Made by a program: the position numbers and the translations under genes
The notes under the pieces: generated by a model
The model's database searches: none
What the model was told of the DNA's origin: nothing
The model's input: the letters and a program-made list of their open reading frames with translations, nothing else
Assembly: GCA_009103225.1 (NCBI GenBank)
Contig: RHPI01000385.1
Span: forward strand, 513,876 to 554,598
DNA: 40,723 bases
Source of the DNA: Chlorokybus atmophyticus
Taxonomy: Eukaryota > Streptophyta > Chlorokybophyceae > Chlorokybales > Chlorokybaceae
Direction: 5' to 3'
In this document: piece after piece, positions 16,852-30,652 of the stretch
How positions within the stretch are numbered: position 1 is the first letter of the stretch
How the letters are laid out: every line of letters begins with the position of its first letter

Positions 16852-19800
16852 TCAATCTTTCGTCAACTCTTCGTGGAGCATGTCGATGAACCGATCATCC
16901 TGGACACAAGGCCACTGTCATGAACAAGTGACCGGCAATTGCTAGCATCTGCCCGGGAGCGATGGTGCAATTGAGAGGACGCAAGCTTGGTGGGTTCCCG
17001 GTTGAGATGGGTCATGAAGCAACCGCACCTGGACAAGCCGCAGCATGGCGGTCCGCAATCGTTCTCTGGTCATCGGTGCTGTGGCAGCGGCTGCTGGAAG
17101 TGTTTGTGAAGCGCTTGTGGACAGCAGCTGCAAAACAGGGATTGATGCCGGAGACGGCCTGGGCTTGCTGGGTGGAGAATCCAGCTGCTTGAACAAGCGC
17201 AGCAAAGCTTCTGAATTGGACTTTGTTGCTTCCGCCTGCGCCATGTGCGACAGCATTCAATAAGTCTGAGCAGCAGACTTGTGCGCATCTCAGGACGTGT
17301 TGAAGTGGACAAATGACGGCACGCATGTCCATGCACACCCAACATACACACAAGCAGAAAAATCAGCGCTGCGCACGATGTGTAACTGCATAGCCAACGT
17401 AAGGGCACATTATCTTTGGTGACCTGAGGTATCGGTGAGGCGAAAAACGATGATGGTGTGAGCAGCTTCTTTTCGGATGCTGCGGGAGTGATGGGTGTGG
17501 GGAGGCTGAGCGCCGAGGAGGGTGCCCAGTGTGGCGGGCGCATGGGTGGAGTTGGCGGCACACTCGCTTGCTGCGACTGCAGCGGCTGAGACAGCAGCTT
17601 CAGAATGGACAACTGCGAACCACCGGGAGGCTGCTGCTGCTGCAGGAGCGGCAGTGGCCGAGACACTTCGCTCAATGGCCTGATTGTTGCTTCCTGCCAG
17701 CACATGCACAATACATAATGTGCTAAAAGTAGAGCGTTGCTGGCGCTGAGCAGTCAAGAAGCACCCAACATGCTCTTACGCTGAAAAGCCGTGCAATGGC
17801 GTCTGCACCGTTCATGGCTATTGCGGGTGTTGTTGTGGCCTCTGAGGCCCTTGACTCGGATGCAGCTTCACTTGTGGCTGGCAGCCGTGAAGCTGCTGTG
17901 TCTCTGAGCAAAATACAAGCTATGATTCCTAATCAAAGCCGCAAAGCATTGTACCAACTGCAGGCGTACGCCTCATGCGTACTGGTGCGCTGGTGCCGCG
18001 GATGAGGCTTGCATCTGCATGTGTTGTGGTTGTGTACTGCCCTCTGCCATGAGGCTGCGCAGAGCAAATTAAGTAACCAACCAGTTATGGACTGACTTGG
18101 AATTTTCGCTCACACAAACACGCAAGCACTTTTAACACATAATCACCAATACTTGGTGATAATGGCCGCAATGGCTTCGAGCTCCGTGATGTTGTACAGC
18201 CACAACCCGAATACTTCCTGCGCGGAGTTTCTATAGAACAGAAAGTTTCCTGTCACCTCGAAGGTGAAGTCTTTGATCAAATCCGCAACATGGTTTTCTG
18301 CACAGCAAAGCATTCAAATCCAAGAAGTGTCATCACAAAGGGAAATCAGAAGCAAGGGTACATGCAGGACACATTTGTGAATGAATGCCACAATGCGTAC
18401 TTATCCCAAACATATCGCGCATGCGTGCATGCATACGGCGATGGCAGCTTGGCTAGTACGTCACTCGGCAACAAAGGCGATATGGGGAGGTCTCACACCA
18501 TGCAAACGAATGCACGCGGTGTACAATCCATGTTACCTGTGGTTCGACGGTTCATCACAAACAACTTGTAGTAAGGCTGCGTCCGCCTGCGTTGATGAGC
18601 CAGCTCTGGCAATGTCGGCTCTCATGGTGGCAACCAACAGCACACAATCAGTTACATTCAAGGCTTCCGTCAGCAACGCACAGTACCTCTTTACAATAAA
18701 CAAGGGGCCTTCAACATTTTTGTCCTTGCTCTGCCAAGCGCAAGCACGAGTCAACACCGAATGAAGTCACACATAAATGGCCTGTTGTGCAGCCTGTTCC
18801 ATTAAACAAATCTGAACTGGTACATGCACAACTGCTGGATGCAAGTTCAAACAACATATAGGCAGTGGCATTTGCAGATTTCCACGCAGACAAGCAAGAG
18901 GGAACACTCGTATACTCACCCACTGCAATGAGGCATCCAGCTGGTACAGAGTGGCGGAAGCCGCTTTGCCCAGTATTTCCTCTATGTTAGGGTCGTGCCG
19001 TTGCAACACCTGCATACGGGGCGCAGTTGAGCATAACTGCAGCACACTCCAGCTTTGGGTGATCGACACCATGTCAGAGTAAATTGCAGGGTAGTTGCCC
19101 TCAGACTCGTGCTAGCGTTATGCATATGCTATAAGCACATGATAACTCACACGTAAACACCACAGATATTCTGACATATAGTTCTGCGCCAATGATGGTA
19201 GTGGTTGCTCGTATAGGCTGAGTGCATGAGTGCGGAATAAGCGCATTGATAAGCAGTTTGCAAAGCAAACACAAAGCCATATTCTTACAACTGCAATCTT
19301 CGGTGTACAACAACGGGCTTGCAGATTATAAGTTGAGGCAAGTGCTAGCACTGCTAGGCAAGCCTAGAAGACTATCTTCAGGGAAGCCAAAAATTGCAAT
19401 TCGTGTACTCAACAACAAGTGACTACAGTATGCTGTCTTAGCCTCGGTCACCAGGTAATGTTATGCATGCTCATGTTGCACTTCAGCATGCATGCAATGC
19501 AAGACACAACCAGGTTGCCGTATTGCCAATAACATGCCGCAACACTGTCTAATATGTCCCTGAAAGCACAAGCAAACTGCCATTCAGAAAATAACCTAGA
19601 ACTTGCCTGCCATTGCTACACACATGCATACCTTACTGACACTGCTGCCGATTGGCATGCGCTGTGTGGTATGCGAAACACACGTGCTCCTCAGCTATGC
19701 TCCCCGCATAGCAAACAACCGGACGACAATACCAACCTGGAGGTTGTGGGCGCGCGTGTGGCTCTCGTCCAGGCGAGGACCAACGGGTGACACCTCCGCT

Positions 19801-19853
19801 GCCATCGCCCCAGCCACCGCCGCCACCGCCGCCGCCGCAGGCTTTCCCATCAT
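16852..19853 (-). CDS. DCP1: mRNA-decapping protein DCP1
   Basis: Activator of the DCP2 decapping enzyme, acting in cytoplasmic P-bodies. Exons in coding order are 19853-19737, 19009-18920, 18730-18687, 18586-18537, 18297-18147, 18054-17983, 17903-17780, 17693-17424, 17235-17029 and 16899-16852, giving 390 residues. The EVH1-like domain spans about 37-155: NLQVLQRHDPNIEEIL, ATLYQLDASLQW, KNVEGPLFIVKR, QPYYKLFVMNRR, LIKDFTFEV, LFYRNSAQEVFGLWLYN. A long Gln/Pro/Ser linker includes LLQQQQPPGG and an ADAIARLF segment. The C-terminal trimerisation element is split over the last two exons: MTRERLRTAMLRLVQ then DDRFIDMLHEELTKD. Two adjacent ATGs open the frame; the second has A at -3 and G at +4. 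An in-frame ATG at 19931 could add 26 residues. Intron 1 is 727 bases. Confidence 0.93.
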
Positions 19854-20520
19854 CGCAGCAGAAATTATTGGCCACTGCGTTGGTTTCTGTGTGTGTTGCT
19901 GTGCGGGGGAGCGCAAGTTGACTTGGCACATGTGAAGCTGTGTATGTCTGTCATAGCTAGCCGCTGGTTTGGTAGCTGTGACAGCCAGTCAGCGTTGCAG
20001 CACAGCAGCACTAGCAATGTTTGGGTCTCAGCGAAGGATGGCATCGTGTTGTTGCGGTTGAGCTTGTTGGCAATCTTTGGCAACTCCTTCCAACCATTTG
20101 GCGAGCATTGCAGCCCCTTTGCTTACCTTTCTCAGCTGCGGTGATGGCAAGCGCTGTTGGTGAACAGTAGATCAAGGCGCAGTGCTGAAGCCAGCCAAGA
20201 AGCAGCGTGTTGAGTGCGGCTACCATATTCAAACAGAAGTTATACATAATTGGGCTGTTCAGCATGGGGCTAAAGTCGGGTTGAACAGTTGGGGGCGGAC
20301 GCCCAGTCATTAAAGGGTAACTGTACAGCTGCTGCGTAGCGGTGATGGTAGATGCGTCGGTTTCTAAAGCAAAGGAGCTGCGGCCTGCATGGCTGGATGT
20401 AAGTGAGGCAGCCATACATTATGCTCACTTACTGTTCAGTTCATTTGCTTTCCAACCTCTCTCACGTGTAGCATTTGGTTCCCAAGCATTGCATACCATT
20501 CATGGTTGAATAAGCATACC
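19854..20520. promoter_or_regulatory. Divergent upstream region of DCP1 and CDK8 genes
   Basis: 667 bases separate the two proposed start codons. A 130-codon frame on the minus strand (20415-20011, true ATG) is open here but has no recognisable family feature. An ATG at 20388 (+) followed by a strong GTAAGT donor is an alternative first exon for CDK8. Confidence 0.5.
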
Positions 20521-22742
<2,222 letters not shown>

Positions 22743-23431
22743 CTGTGGCTATGCTTGTTTGTTTTCTGTAACGCATGGTGCACTGCTCATGCTGCAGTTG
22801 GCTCTGCGAGAGAGATGTGACTATACAAACAATTATGCATGTGTTTGTGAGCAAAGACCTTGCTGCGTTGGTCCTGTAATCTTTTGCAAACTCGAATTTT
22901 GACAGAACCAAAGCAAGCACCACCACAGTAACAGTCATCAAATAAACTAATAATACCTTCCTCTGTTCATGCACACATCACAGGGCACATTGTACACATG
23001 CGCCGGACATAACTGTGCTAATTGTAATGCTGCGGCCTGACAGTAGTACCCTGTGATACAAATGTTTGCTGGGCTGTGCATGTGTACTGCATGTGTACTA
23101 TTGCAGTTGCCCCATCTACGCACATTGCTCACTGTTGCATGCACAGTTGTATCAGATCAGCGGCAAACACTACTTGAAGTACACATCCGAGTGACATACG
23201 CATGCCATCTTACACCCGCAATGCTGTTGTTGAACAATCAATGTTTGCATTACCACATCGCCAATGGTGAAATATCATGTCTACCCCATGCACAGCATCC
23301 GACTGCTGCTTACACCACTGCAATCGCTAACCGCTGCAGCTATGCCACAAAGCATGTCACAGCAAGCTGTTCACTTCAGGCACACTAGGTCACTACATAT
23401 GTACATACCGTAACAGTTGCAACACTCTCCA
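22743..23431. other. Convergent intergenic region with CDK8 poly(A) signal
   Basis: AATAAA at 22941-22946 lies about 200 bases past the CDK8 stop and is its likely 3' processing signal. No gene is apparent in the rest of the stretch up to the stop codon of the mL43 gene. Confidence 0.5.
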
Positions 23432-24257
23432 TCATAGCGAAATGCCAGGATGCCACCTGCCTTGTATGCTCTCCTGGCGTGTAACCTGTCTGGACCGCAA
23501 CTTGAGCACCTTCCGCCCCAAACTGTCACGCAGCAGGGTGGCGTGCTGGAGGATTTCGTCCGGGGATTGGTTTTTCACATCCACCACTCGCTCGCGCCCA
23601 ATCACTGTGTGCATGCACAGTGCGCAACTGAGACTGGGTTGACATGTTGGCTAGGGCTTACTCACAACACATGCACAACGCGCAGCACCATTGCCAAGCC
23701 GCAGACTTCACTATGCAACGTAGTGCACGAGTGCAAACATACCGCGAGCTCGATTGGACAACAATTACTATCATGTCACACGTATACGCTGCGCATGCCC
23801 GTACGCAGGTCGCTAATGCATACTGCACGTTGACCATATGGATGAATCCAATCTAGCTATGATACGATACGATCACACCATCGATGCATGCATCATGTAT
23901 GCAAGTGTACAAAGGCAAAGCGACTGAGTGAAGAATCATGCACAATGCGCGTACCGTAAGAAGCCACCAAGTGCGGATGCCTCCCGCTCAGTACGTTGGT
24001 GGATACTTCCAGCTGCGGGTTGGCTTCGACAAACGCCGGAAGCAGGTCACGCACAAAGACCCTGTTGTTTCACCAAAAAACATAAAGCCATTCGTATGCA
24101 GAAGTAACTTTAATTGCTGCTCTGACCAAACGCATAGACACCCAATCGGCTAGGGCTAGCACGACACCTCGTCTAACCTTGCACCCTTGCTGGATCCCGA
24201 ATGCGAGCAGTAGTTCACGGCCAGGCTGCGAAGCTGCCACACCCCACGCAAAGCCAT
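23432..24257 (-). CDS. Mitochondrial ribosomal protein mL43
   Basis: Thioredoxin-like L51/S25/CI-B8-domain protein of the mitochondrial large ribosomal subunit. Exons in coding order are 24257-24178, 24061-23955 and 23604-23432, giving 119 residues, the usual plant length. It opens MALRGVWQLRSLAVNYC with a GSSKGAR loop, continues FVRDLLPAFVEANPQLEV and SGRHPHLVASY, and closes RERVVDVKNQSPDEILQHA, RDSLGRKVLKLRSRQVT and the short tail SIQGRWHPGISL. The close match to plant mL43 from the first residue fixes the start codon. It is divergent from the PP2C gene. Confidence 0.95.
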
Positions 24258-24913
24258 GTAGAAGAGGGAAAGCTGAGCTGCCAATCCAGCGCACCACCAC
24301 GTTAGATGCACCACGCCGCCGCCGCCGCCGCTGCTGACGGAACCAGCGCCAAAGGCACTGACTTACCCTGTAGCCTACCGTTGTAGCCAACGTTGCGGTG
24401 GGCGTTGTCGACGGCGTTTGCGGCCGCAACGTTACAAACTAGTTGCAAAGCTAAGTTTTCATGAGCCGTACTACGGTAGGGGGTACCTACGAGCGCTAAT
24501 GATGTCATTGACCATCATTGCATCGTTCCCCTGTTGCTCAACCGTGACGGAAGGCCGGCGCGCAATTTCCGGTATGCGACCGGCCGAATTTTTGCTGCCG
24601 GCAGATCTCGAAACTTATCCCGGCTGGCAGAGTCTCGAAGAGGCGACCAGTTGCTGTGCACGGCGCAGGCAGCGGCGGCGGCGGAGGAGGAGGAGGAGGA
24701 GGAAGAGGAGGAGGAGGTGCAGCAGGTGGTGGTGTCTGTGGTGGTGCAGTATTTTTCGAGCGAAGTCGTGGACGTGACTGTTGTGGAGAAGCGCCGGCGG
24801 GTTTTGCAAGTAGTCTGCACATGCGGCGGAGCGGGGCTTAAGTGGGGCAGCGAGCAAAGGCTGTGCTTGCCGTACTTGAACCAGCCAGCGAAGTGGCGCG
24901 ACAGCCGTGGTCG
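24258..24913. promoter_or_regulatory. Divergent upstream region of mL43 and PP2C genes with triplet repeats
   Basis: 656 bases lie between the start codons. A GCC-triplet run sits at about 24314-24330 on the mL43 side and a GGC-to-GGA purine run at 24672-24717 on the PP2C side. The latter creates long Glu-rich (+) and Ser-rich (-) frames with no ATG start, which I take as artefacts. An in-frame TAA at 24839-24841 limits the PP2C frame upstream. Confidence 0.55.
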
Positions 24914-27333
24914 ATGCCGCCTGAATCGGTACATGCGGAGTCGCTGGACTACACCACAACCGCAGGCACTAAGCCTTCTGCGCCAACTGCTCATTTCGCC
25001 GTTTCCACGCCTCCAGAGTTCAAGTACGCCGTCGCCTCCGCCTCCCTCAAAGGCGAGGACAAGTTTCTTGCTGACCCGCAGCGCCGCCACCCCGACTCCC
25101 ACAATGCACGCCTCCCTGTTTTCGGCGTCTTTGACGGTAATTGGCTTGTGCGTGACATTTACCAGGTAGAGGTTTGTCCCGTCCAACCATCGTCAATGTG
25201 CATCATGCATTGAATGCCTACGGCGGACCGTTGAAACCATGCACGCAAGCACAAATGAAGTCAACAACCTCGCTGTCACAGCCTTGCACATGTTGCCACC
25301 ATGCAGAGCGCTGCGCTCAAGCCACACTGAAACTCATTCAATGTTTGAACGCAGTGTACAGTCAACTGCATAACAACCACACACATTGACAAAGTTTCAT
25401 TAGATGCACAGAGATAGTTCTATGGTTTACTGGCATTTCTTAGTCAGCTGCAGTTATTGACATGATGGCAATTGAGTGCTTTGAAACCTGTGTTATGGTA
25501 GCATCCTTGCTTGTCCTTACACGTTGCTGAGTTGTTTTTGGCAGTTGCAACCAACAACCACAACTCAGCAACATGCAGTTTTGTGGCCGTCCCGCCTGAG
25601 TCATTCAAGTGTCTGCTGCGCTGCTCAGTGTGTTGTTGAGCAGCCAGATGAATGTCACAGGTCATGGCGGAGGCGAATGTGCAGAGTACTGCGTTGGCAA
25701 CTTGGCGGACAATGTACTCAATTGCATGAAGGTTGGCACAGAGTTCAGCACGGATTTGGCACTGGCTGTGATCAATGGGTTTGTCAACACCAATGCGACT
25801 TTCAATGCATCAGGTCAGTGCCTGCTCTATACTTTTCTGAACCCTTTCTGCTGTAAGTTGCGAGGGCCAGAACTTGAAGTGAAGCGATAAATGTTGCAAG
25901 TAATTTGGCGCACATTGATTGCATGGTTTTGGTCATGATGGTCATGTACTGCTTTGTCTCTGGCAACTAACTAGGCTTATCCAATTGCATGGTTTGGGTC
26001 ATGATGTTCTTGTATGGCCTTGCAGGTGCAACAGCCGGGACGACGGCAACGTTGATGTTGCTAGATCACTGGAAGTTGGTTGTTGGCTGGGTTGGGGACT
26101 CGAGAGCTCTGTTTATCAGTAATGATGGGTCCTGGGAGGCTCTGACCAGGGACCATCGCTTTGAGGACTCGCAGGAAGAGTGAGTTGCAGAGATTTGCGC
26201 ATGCATGCCTGGAAACCATCCAGTGTGCAGTATCCTTACTGAGTGCTGCCTGTACGGTCAGGTGTGACAGGGTGATGGCTGCAGGAGGACGATTGGGGCG
26301 TTTGCATGACACCTATGGCTCAGAGGTGCGTTCAATCCGGCAGGGAGTGTTCCTGTGTTTGGTAGGAAACCAGTCTCAAGCTGCTTACCATGAGTGCAAC
26401 ATGTATGTAACAGGTTGGCCCGTTGAGGTGTTGGCCAGGAGGGTTGTGTTTGTCGCGGAGTATAGGGGACGCTGATGTTGGAGCATGCGTAACTGCTGTA
26501 CCGGATGTTCGGCTATTTCAGGTAACTTCTGGCGTGTTGCTGTGGTAGTAGTTCACCTATGCCAACAGTTGGCGTTTCTACAAGTTGGTGGCATTATGCC
26601 TAATAAGAATACATGACTGCAGTTGCCTCTTATCGGAGGACGAATCATCTGCGCATCAGATGGGGTTTGGGATGCGCTCAGCAATAAGCATGTAGTGAAG
26701 TTGTCCAAAGGCAGGTCGGTAGACGATCTTTGCCGCAAAGTTGTAAAGGTGAGTGACCTTGCGGTATACCTGGGCTTTCTCAAGCTGTTAGCTTCGCCAC
26801 AGCTGTCAATGTATCGTTTACCTAATGCAATCATGATGCCTTCTGCAGGATACATTGAAAGCACGAGGCTTGCGAGATGACACTACGGTGCTGGTCATTG
26901 ACATTCTGCCGCATGCCAGTGTATTGGACAGCTTTGCTGCGCTTGCACTCAATGACAAGAGTACTAGCAAGAAAAACAGCGTAATCAAGCTTTTTGGAAG
27001 GAAAAAGAAGGCGGTAGCTACGGTAAGTGAACAAGTAATGCTGCTGCATGATAGAGCGCGTCGTATGCACATTCGCAGTCACACCACAGTATTGCTGGCT
27101 AATTCACCAGCAGCAAGAGTCACCAAATGACTGTTGGTTTGCAGGTGACAGTCCCTTCTGGCCCAATGGATCCATCTGTCAGAGGGCTTCATTCTGGCAT
27201 GGAGTGGTGTACAACATGTGCAAGCTGGACAGTATGCACAGAGGCTTCCACGCGAGCAGGGGCGTTTTACTGCATCAACCACCAAGGCCCTGCGAGGCAC
27301 CATGCTGCGCCGCTCGCCGCAAGCACAGAATGA
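24914..27333 (+). CDS. PP2C-type protein phosphatase
   Basis: Metal-dependent Ser/Thr phosphatase. Exons are 24914-25136, 25661-25813, 26026-26179, 26262-26325, 26414-26521, 26623-26748, 26849-27022 and 27145-27333, giving 396 residues. Motifs: LKGEDKF (the metal-site Glu-Asp), FGVFDGHGGG split by intron 1, ATAGTTATLMLL, VVGWVGDSRALF, LTRDHRF, AAGGRLGRLHDTYGSE, GPLRCWPGGLCLSRSIGD, IICASDGVWDALSNK and RGLRDDTTVLVIDILP. This order and the SxKGED opening place it in the plant clade that includes Arabidopsis PP2C12 (At1g47380). After the fold come a basic VIKLFGRKKK segment and a tail with five cysteines (WCTTCASWTVC, FYCINH) where that clade also has a Cys-containing tail. The start is the first ATG after an in-frame stop; Lys/Arg-poor residues 1-30 give no clear targeting signal. 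Confidence 0.92.
25918..26018 (+). repeat. Imperfect ~35-bp duplication in PP2C intron 2
   Basis: Two near-identical blocks start at 25918 and 25984 (offset 66 bases), each opening ATTGCATGGTTT and including GGTCATGATG. They differ at a handful of positions and both lie in the intron 25814-26025. Confidence 0.7.
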
Positions 27334-29450
27334 GTGGGAGGTCACAGCATGGAGCACTGCGGAGTTGTACAGAAGTTGTCGTTGGGCGATATATACGATA
27401 CCCATTTGGGGGACAGCGCAGCTACGAGTGTAGTTAGTGCGTCTGGTTGAGCTGGTTGGGGTGGCACGAGCTTGGGGGCTGCTGTTTGTACAGGAGTGTG
27501 GTTTTGAGCAAGCTCCCTGCCTATACTGGTATGTGCGGGCAGTGAACGGCGTTGGCTTCATTGGCTGGCTAGTGGCAGCAAATGCTGATCCTTACACAAC
27601 TCGACCGCCTGTGTAAGGGTTGCGTGCAAGGTGGGCAAGGCTGGATCAAAGTCTTCAATACAGTGATGCAGGAATCTCTAGCGTTTGTCTTGTGCTAGTG
27701 CTGCGATAGCCATAGTAAGGCCGGTACAAGTTGCTGTACAGTATGAACAGCTATTGCTTTTTTGGTGTTGCGGCAATGTAGAACTGCTGTAAGCAACTGC
27801 ACAGTCACTGTACTGTTATGTCATCTTCAACAATGCAATAGTGGTACCTGGTGAAGTAGTTGTGATGCCGACAGTCAAATATTAGTGTAGGTGCACAAAG
27901 TATGCAGTGAGGGGTATGCCATGCAGAACACATGCATTACAGATAGCATGCATTCACACCAAGCTCACCTCAAACATGACCATGTAGATAAATGACTGCT
28001 TTCACGGAGGGATGTAGTTGTGTGCAGTATAATGTGACATGCAAGTTGACTAATAGCAATAGCAATACTTAGCACAATGTAATGACAAGGCCGGTTGGCT
28101 GATGCTTACATAACTTGGTCGCGGGACTCCGCTTACACCACTTCTTATGCAACCTTATATGCATGCATATGTGTTCGCGCGTGCACAAGTGGTGGGCAAA
28201 GTTGGTAGGGGATGTACAGGCACTGCGCGGGGCAACTTGCAGCTGAGGGGCGAGTCTAGCTCTCGCGCTCATTGTGGGCATTGAAAGGCGGCAATGGTCT
28301 ACAATGACGTGACATGGCGTTATGTGCTTGTCTGGTGAAACTGCAGAATCGCAAATGTTTTGACCCATTTCATATTTTGTCATTGATAGTGCGCACAAAG
28401 CATGAGGTCCTTTGTATTAAAGGTATATTAATGTACCACAATCATATCGTGGTAGTCAAGTAAACGCATCGGCGGTCATCAAGGCCACTTCGCTCCACAT
28501 GGTCAAGCAACCACATCAGATGGGCTCGTAAAGAGCATGCAGCTCGCAGTCGGTGCTAGCAATTGAAAACCTTGGCTCACCCAGTCAATCGCATGTCGTC
28601 ATGGCTAGTGGTAAAAAGTCACGGTCTTATTGGCATACTTGCGCCTTTGAACTTTCTTGGACATGCGTGTCCAGTTGCTAGAATTACACGGCATGAAACT
28701 ATTTGGACAGTAATAGGTCTACATGCTTGTAAATCCCAATCCCTGGGGTCGGAGCAATAATGCTCATACTCATACCATGTGTATGGGTCAGCAAGAAGGG
28801 CATCATGTTATTTTGCTCGCATGAAACAAAGCAACCCACCTTGCGCATCGATCAGATCACCGTATTGCACACATTAATTAATTGCCCTGGTACTTTTGGC
28901 TTTGGTTCTGAAGTTACTACAGCATTGGGTGATGTGTGTACTGCATGTAGCATACAAGATACGTCTTGATTTGAACTTTATTATTATCGCCTCGGTATTA
29001 TTGAATTATCATCGCTACTTGCATTCCATGTTAACATATATTGTGCACCAAAATATTGTAAAAATATTATATAATATTATATAATTTTCTTACATTGCTT
29101 ACTTGCTGGCGCGAGGGAAGCTGGGTCTAACCTCCGGCGCTGTTGGCTACTTGCCGATGCTATCGACTGTGCGCTACTGCCTGCTTCTCCGCCCCACTGC
29201 ATGCACATAGTTAGCGCACTTAGTCGGGTCATGCCCCTGCCTTAATGAAAATGCCTTGTCATGTGAGTGTGTTGGCAAGCATTTGTGCATGTTTTGCATT
29301 CGTATCATCAGAAAGCCTGTACACAGACCCTCTTGTGATAAGCCCCTCCATTGGAACAGAGGCCTCCATCCTTGATGTAACGTGTAGTAATAAAAAGGCA
29401 TTTGAAACAGTGGGAGGACCTGTTCAAGGGACTCTGTTGGCGCGAACACG
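27334..29450. other. Long non-coding stretch after the PP2C gene
   Basis: About 2.1 kb that includes the PP2C 3' UTR. Frames are short and lack motifs, and I see no tRNA-like or rRNA-like segment. The right half is AT-rich; 29051-29088 is almost pure A/T with overlapping ATATTAT words. Confidence 0.5.
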
Positions 29451-30315
29451 GTAGTATGGCTCATGTATTGGTCTGTAATGAGGACTCCTTATCAACTATG
29501 CCGAAGCATAAACTTCCACGATCACGCGTCAGGCCTAACTGAGTTCGGCGACGCCACCCTGTACAATTACGGACGACGAGCGCCTAATCCGCCAAAATCA
29601 CAGATTCCATAATTAACGTCGCATAACGTTGCATTCCGGTCCAGGAATTCGCCCCGACCGACAACGTGCCCCTACTTTTAGGCCTGCCGCTAAAACGACC
29701 GGGATGACACTGTCCGTGAGCATCATTACATGCATTAGGTTTTAGCAGCGGCTGGCTGGACAGTGTGGACGGATGGAAGTCCCGACTGTTGGTTTCACAG
29801 TCAAGTTAGCCTTCGCGCAGCCGGCTTGACTCGGGTGAGGGTTAGCGTCCTAAGTTAGGACTTTATGGCACACCGCTGTCACGTCGTCGCGCAGTTAGAC
29901 CTGCTCAGTGCCCTCAAAAACACAACATGTCAAAAAAGGGGCGAACCTCGTGCCCTTTTGCGGCTGTTTCGACACTTTTGTGTACTGCAGGGTTGGAAGG
30001 GTCAGTTAGGTGGGAGTCGCAATGGCTCCGGACCGTTTCGGTTCTGGCTACGGCCGACCAGGTCAGTCGAACCAACTGACTTACCTAGGTAGTCCACTGA
30101 TGGACACTTATGACTTCACCTTCGTACAGCTGGTTATTTACAGCCTGGTATTATGAAGCTGCTGCAACCAGGGAGTCACACTTCTTGTACAGGGGGCTTG
30201 TTACTCATGAACTCCGTACTCACGTATGATGAGTTGTAATTTGCAACACCGTTTTTGTAACCCCGCCTTGGTTAGGCTTAGGTAACTGTGATGTTTCCGT
30301 CCACAAAACTTTGGA
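29451..30315. other. Upstream region of the H+-ATPase gene with AGTTAG words
   Basis: No gene is recognised. The text changes style here: GCATGC/TGCATG words almost vanish and AGTTAG-type words recur (29803, 29852, 29892, 30003 on +, an inverted copy at 29535). CAGTTA/CAGTTG-like hexamers fit the MYB core CNGTTR, so this may be promoter, but transcription start is not visible. Confidence 0.35.
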
Positions 30316-30652
30316 CCGCGCTCTAACGGCGGCGGCGGCAGCGGCGACGGCGTTGGTGCCGGCGGCGGCGTCGGTTCCGACGGGGAGGGGGCAGGGGCCA
30401 GGGGCGGCGGCGGGGGCAATCCTGGCGCTCCGGGTGTTGCTGGTGGCGGCGGGCGTGGGGGAGACGCAGCCCTGCGTTGCATTGCTCTGATCGTGCGAGC
30501 CAGCGGCGGGCTTCACGCCGCCCCCGTGCACCCGCGCGGCTGCCGCGCACCTCCCCGCCTTGCCGCCGGCCAGGCCGTCTCTCCGGAGGAAGCGGAGTTG
30601 AGCTTGGCCGGCTAGCTTGAAACAAAGCGGAGCGCAACTCGCAGGCTTGACA
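30316..30652 (+). promoter_or_regulatory. GC-rich leader/promoter of the H+-ATPase gene
   Basis: A run of GGC triplets and G-rich blocks from about 30325 to 30600 is followed by an A-rich GAAACAAAGCGGAG segment just before the proposed start codon. There is no ATG on the plus strand through the GC-rich block, so it could serve as an untranslated leader. The proline-rich frames on the other strand are a by-product of its composition. Confidence 0.45.

Noticed and set aside
20011-20415. A 134-codon minus-strand frame beginning MAASLTSSHAGR
   Set aside because: True ATG and one hydrophobic stretch, but no recognised family, and it lies in the divergent DCP1/CDK8 promoter region. It could be an unannotated exon, so it is kept only as a note.
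24515-25186. Long Glu-rich (+) and Ser-rich (-) frames over the start of the PP2C gene
   Set aside because: They arise from the GGA triplet run, the plus frame has no ATG at its start, and they conflict with the well-supported PP2C frame.
25543-25660. Earlier acceptors (after TTTTTGGCAG or CAACTCAG) for PP2C exon 2
   Set aside because: They do not restore the FDGHGG motif and run into a stop; the acceptor at 25660 does restore it.
29865-30092. 75-codon plus-strand frame starting MAHRCHVVAQ
   Set aside because: Chance-length frame without motif, upstream of the H+-ATPase.
30201-30637. Proline- and arginine-rich frames on the minus strand
   Set aside because: Low-complexity translation of the GC-rich H+-ATPase leader; no splice partners or motifs.
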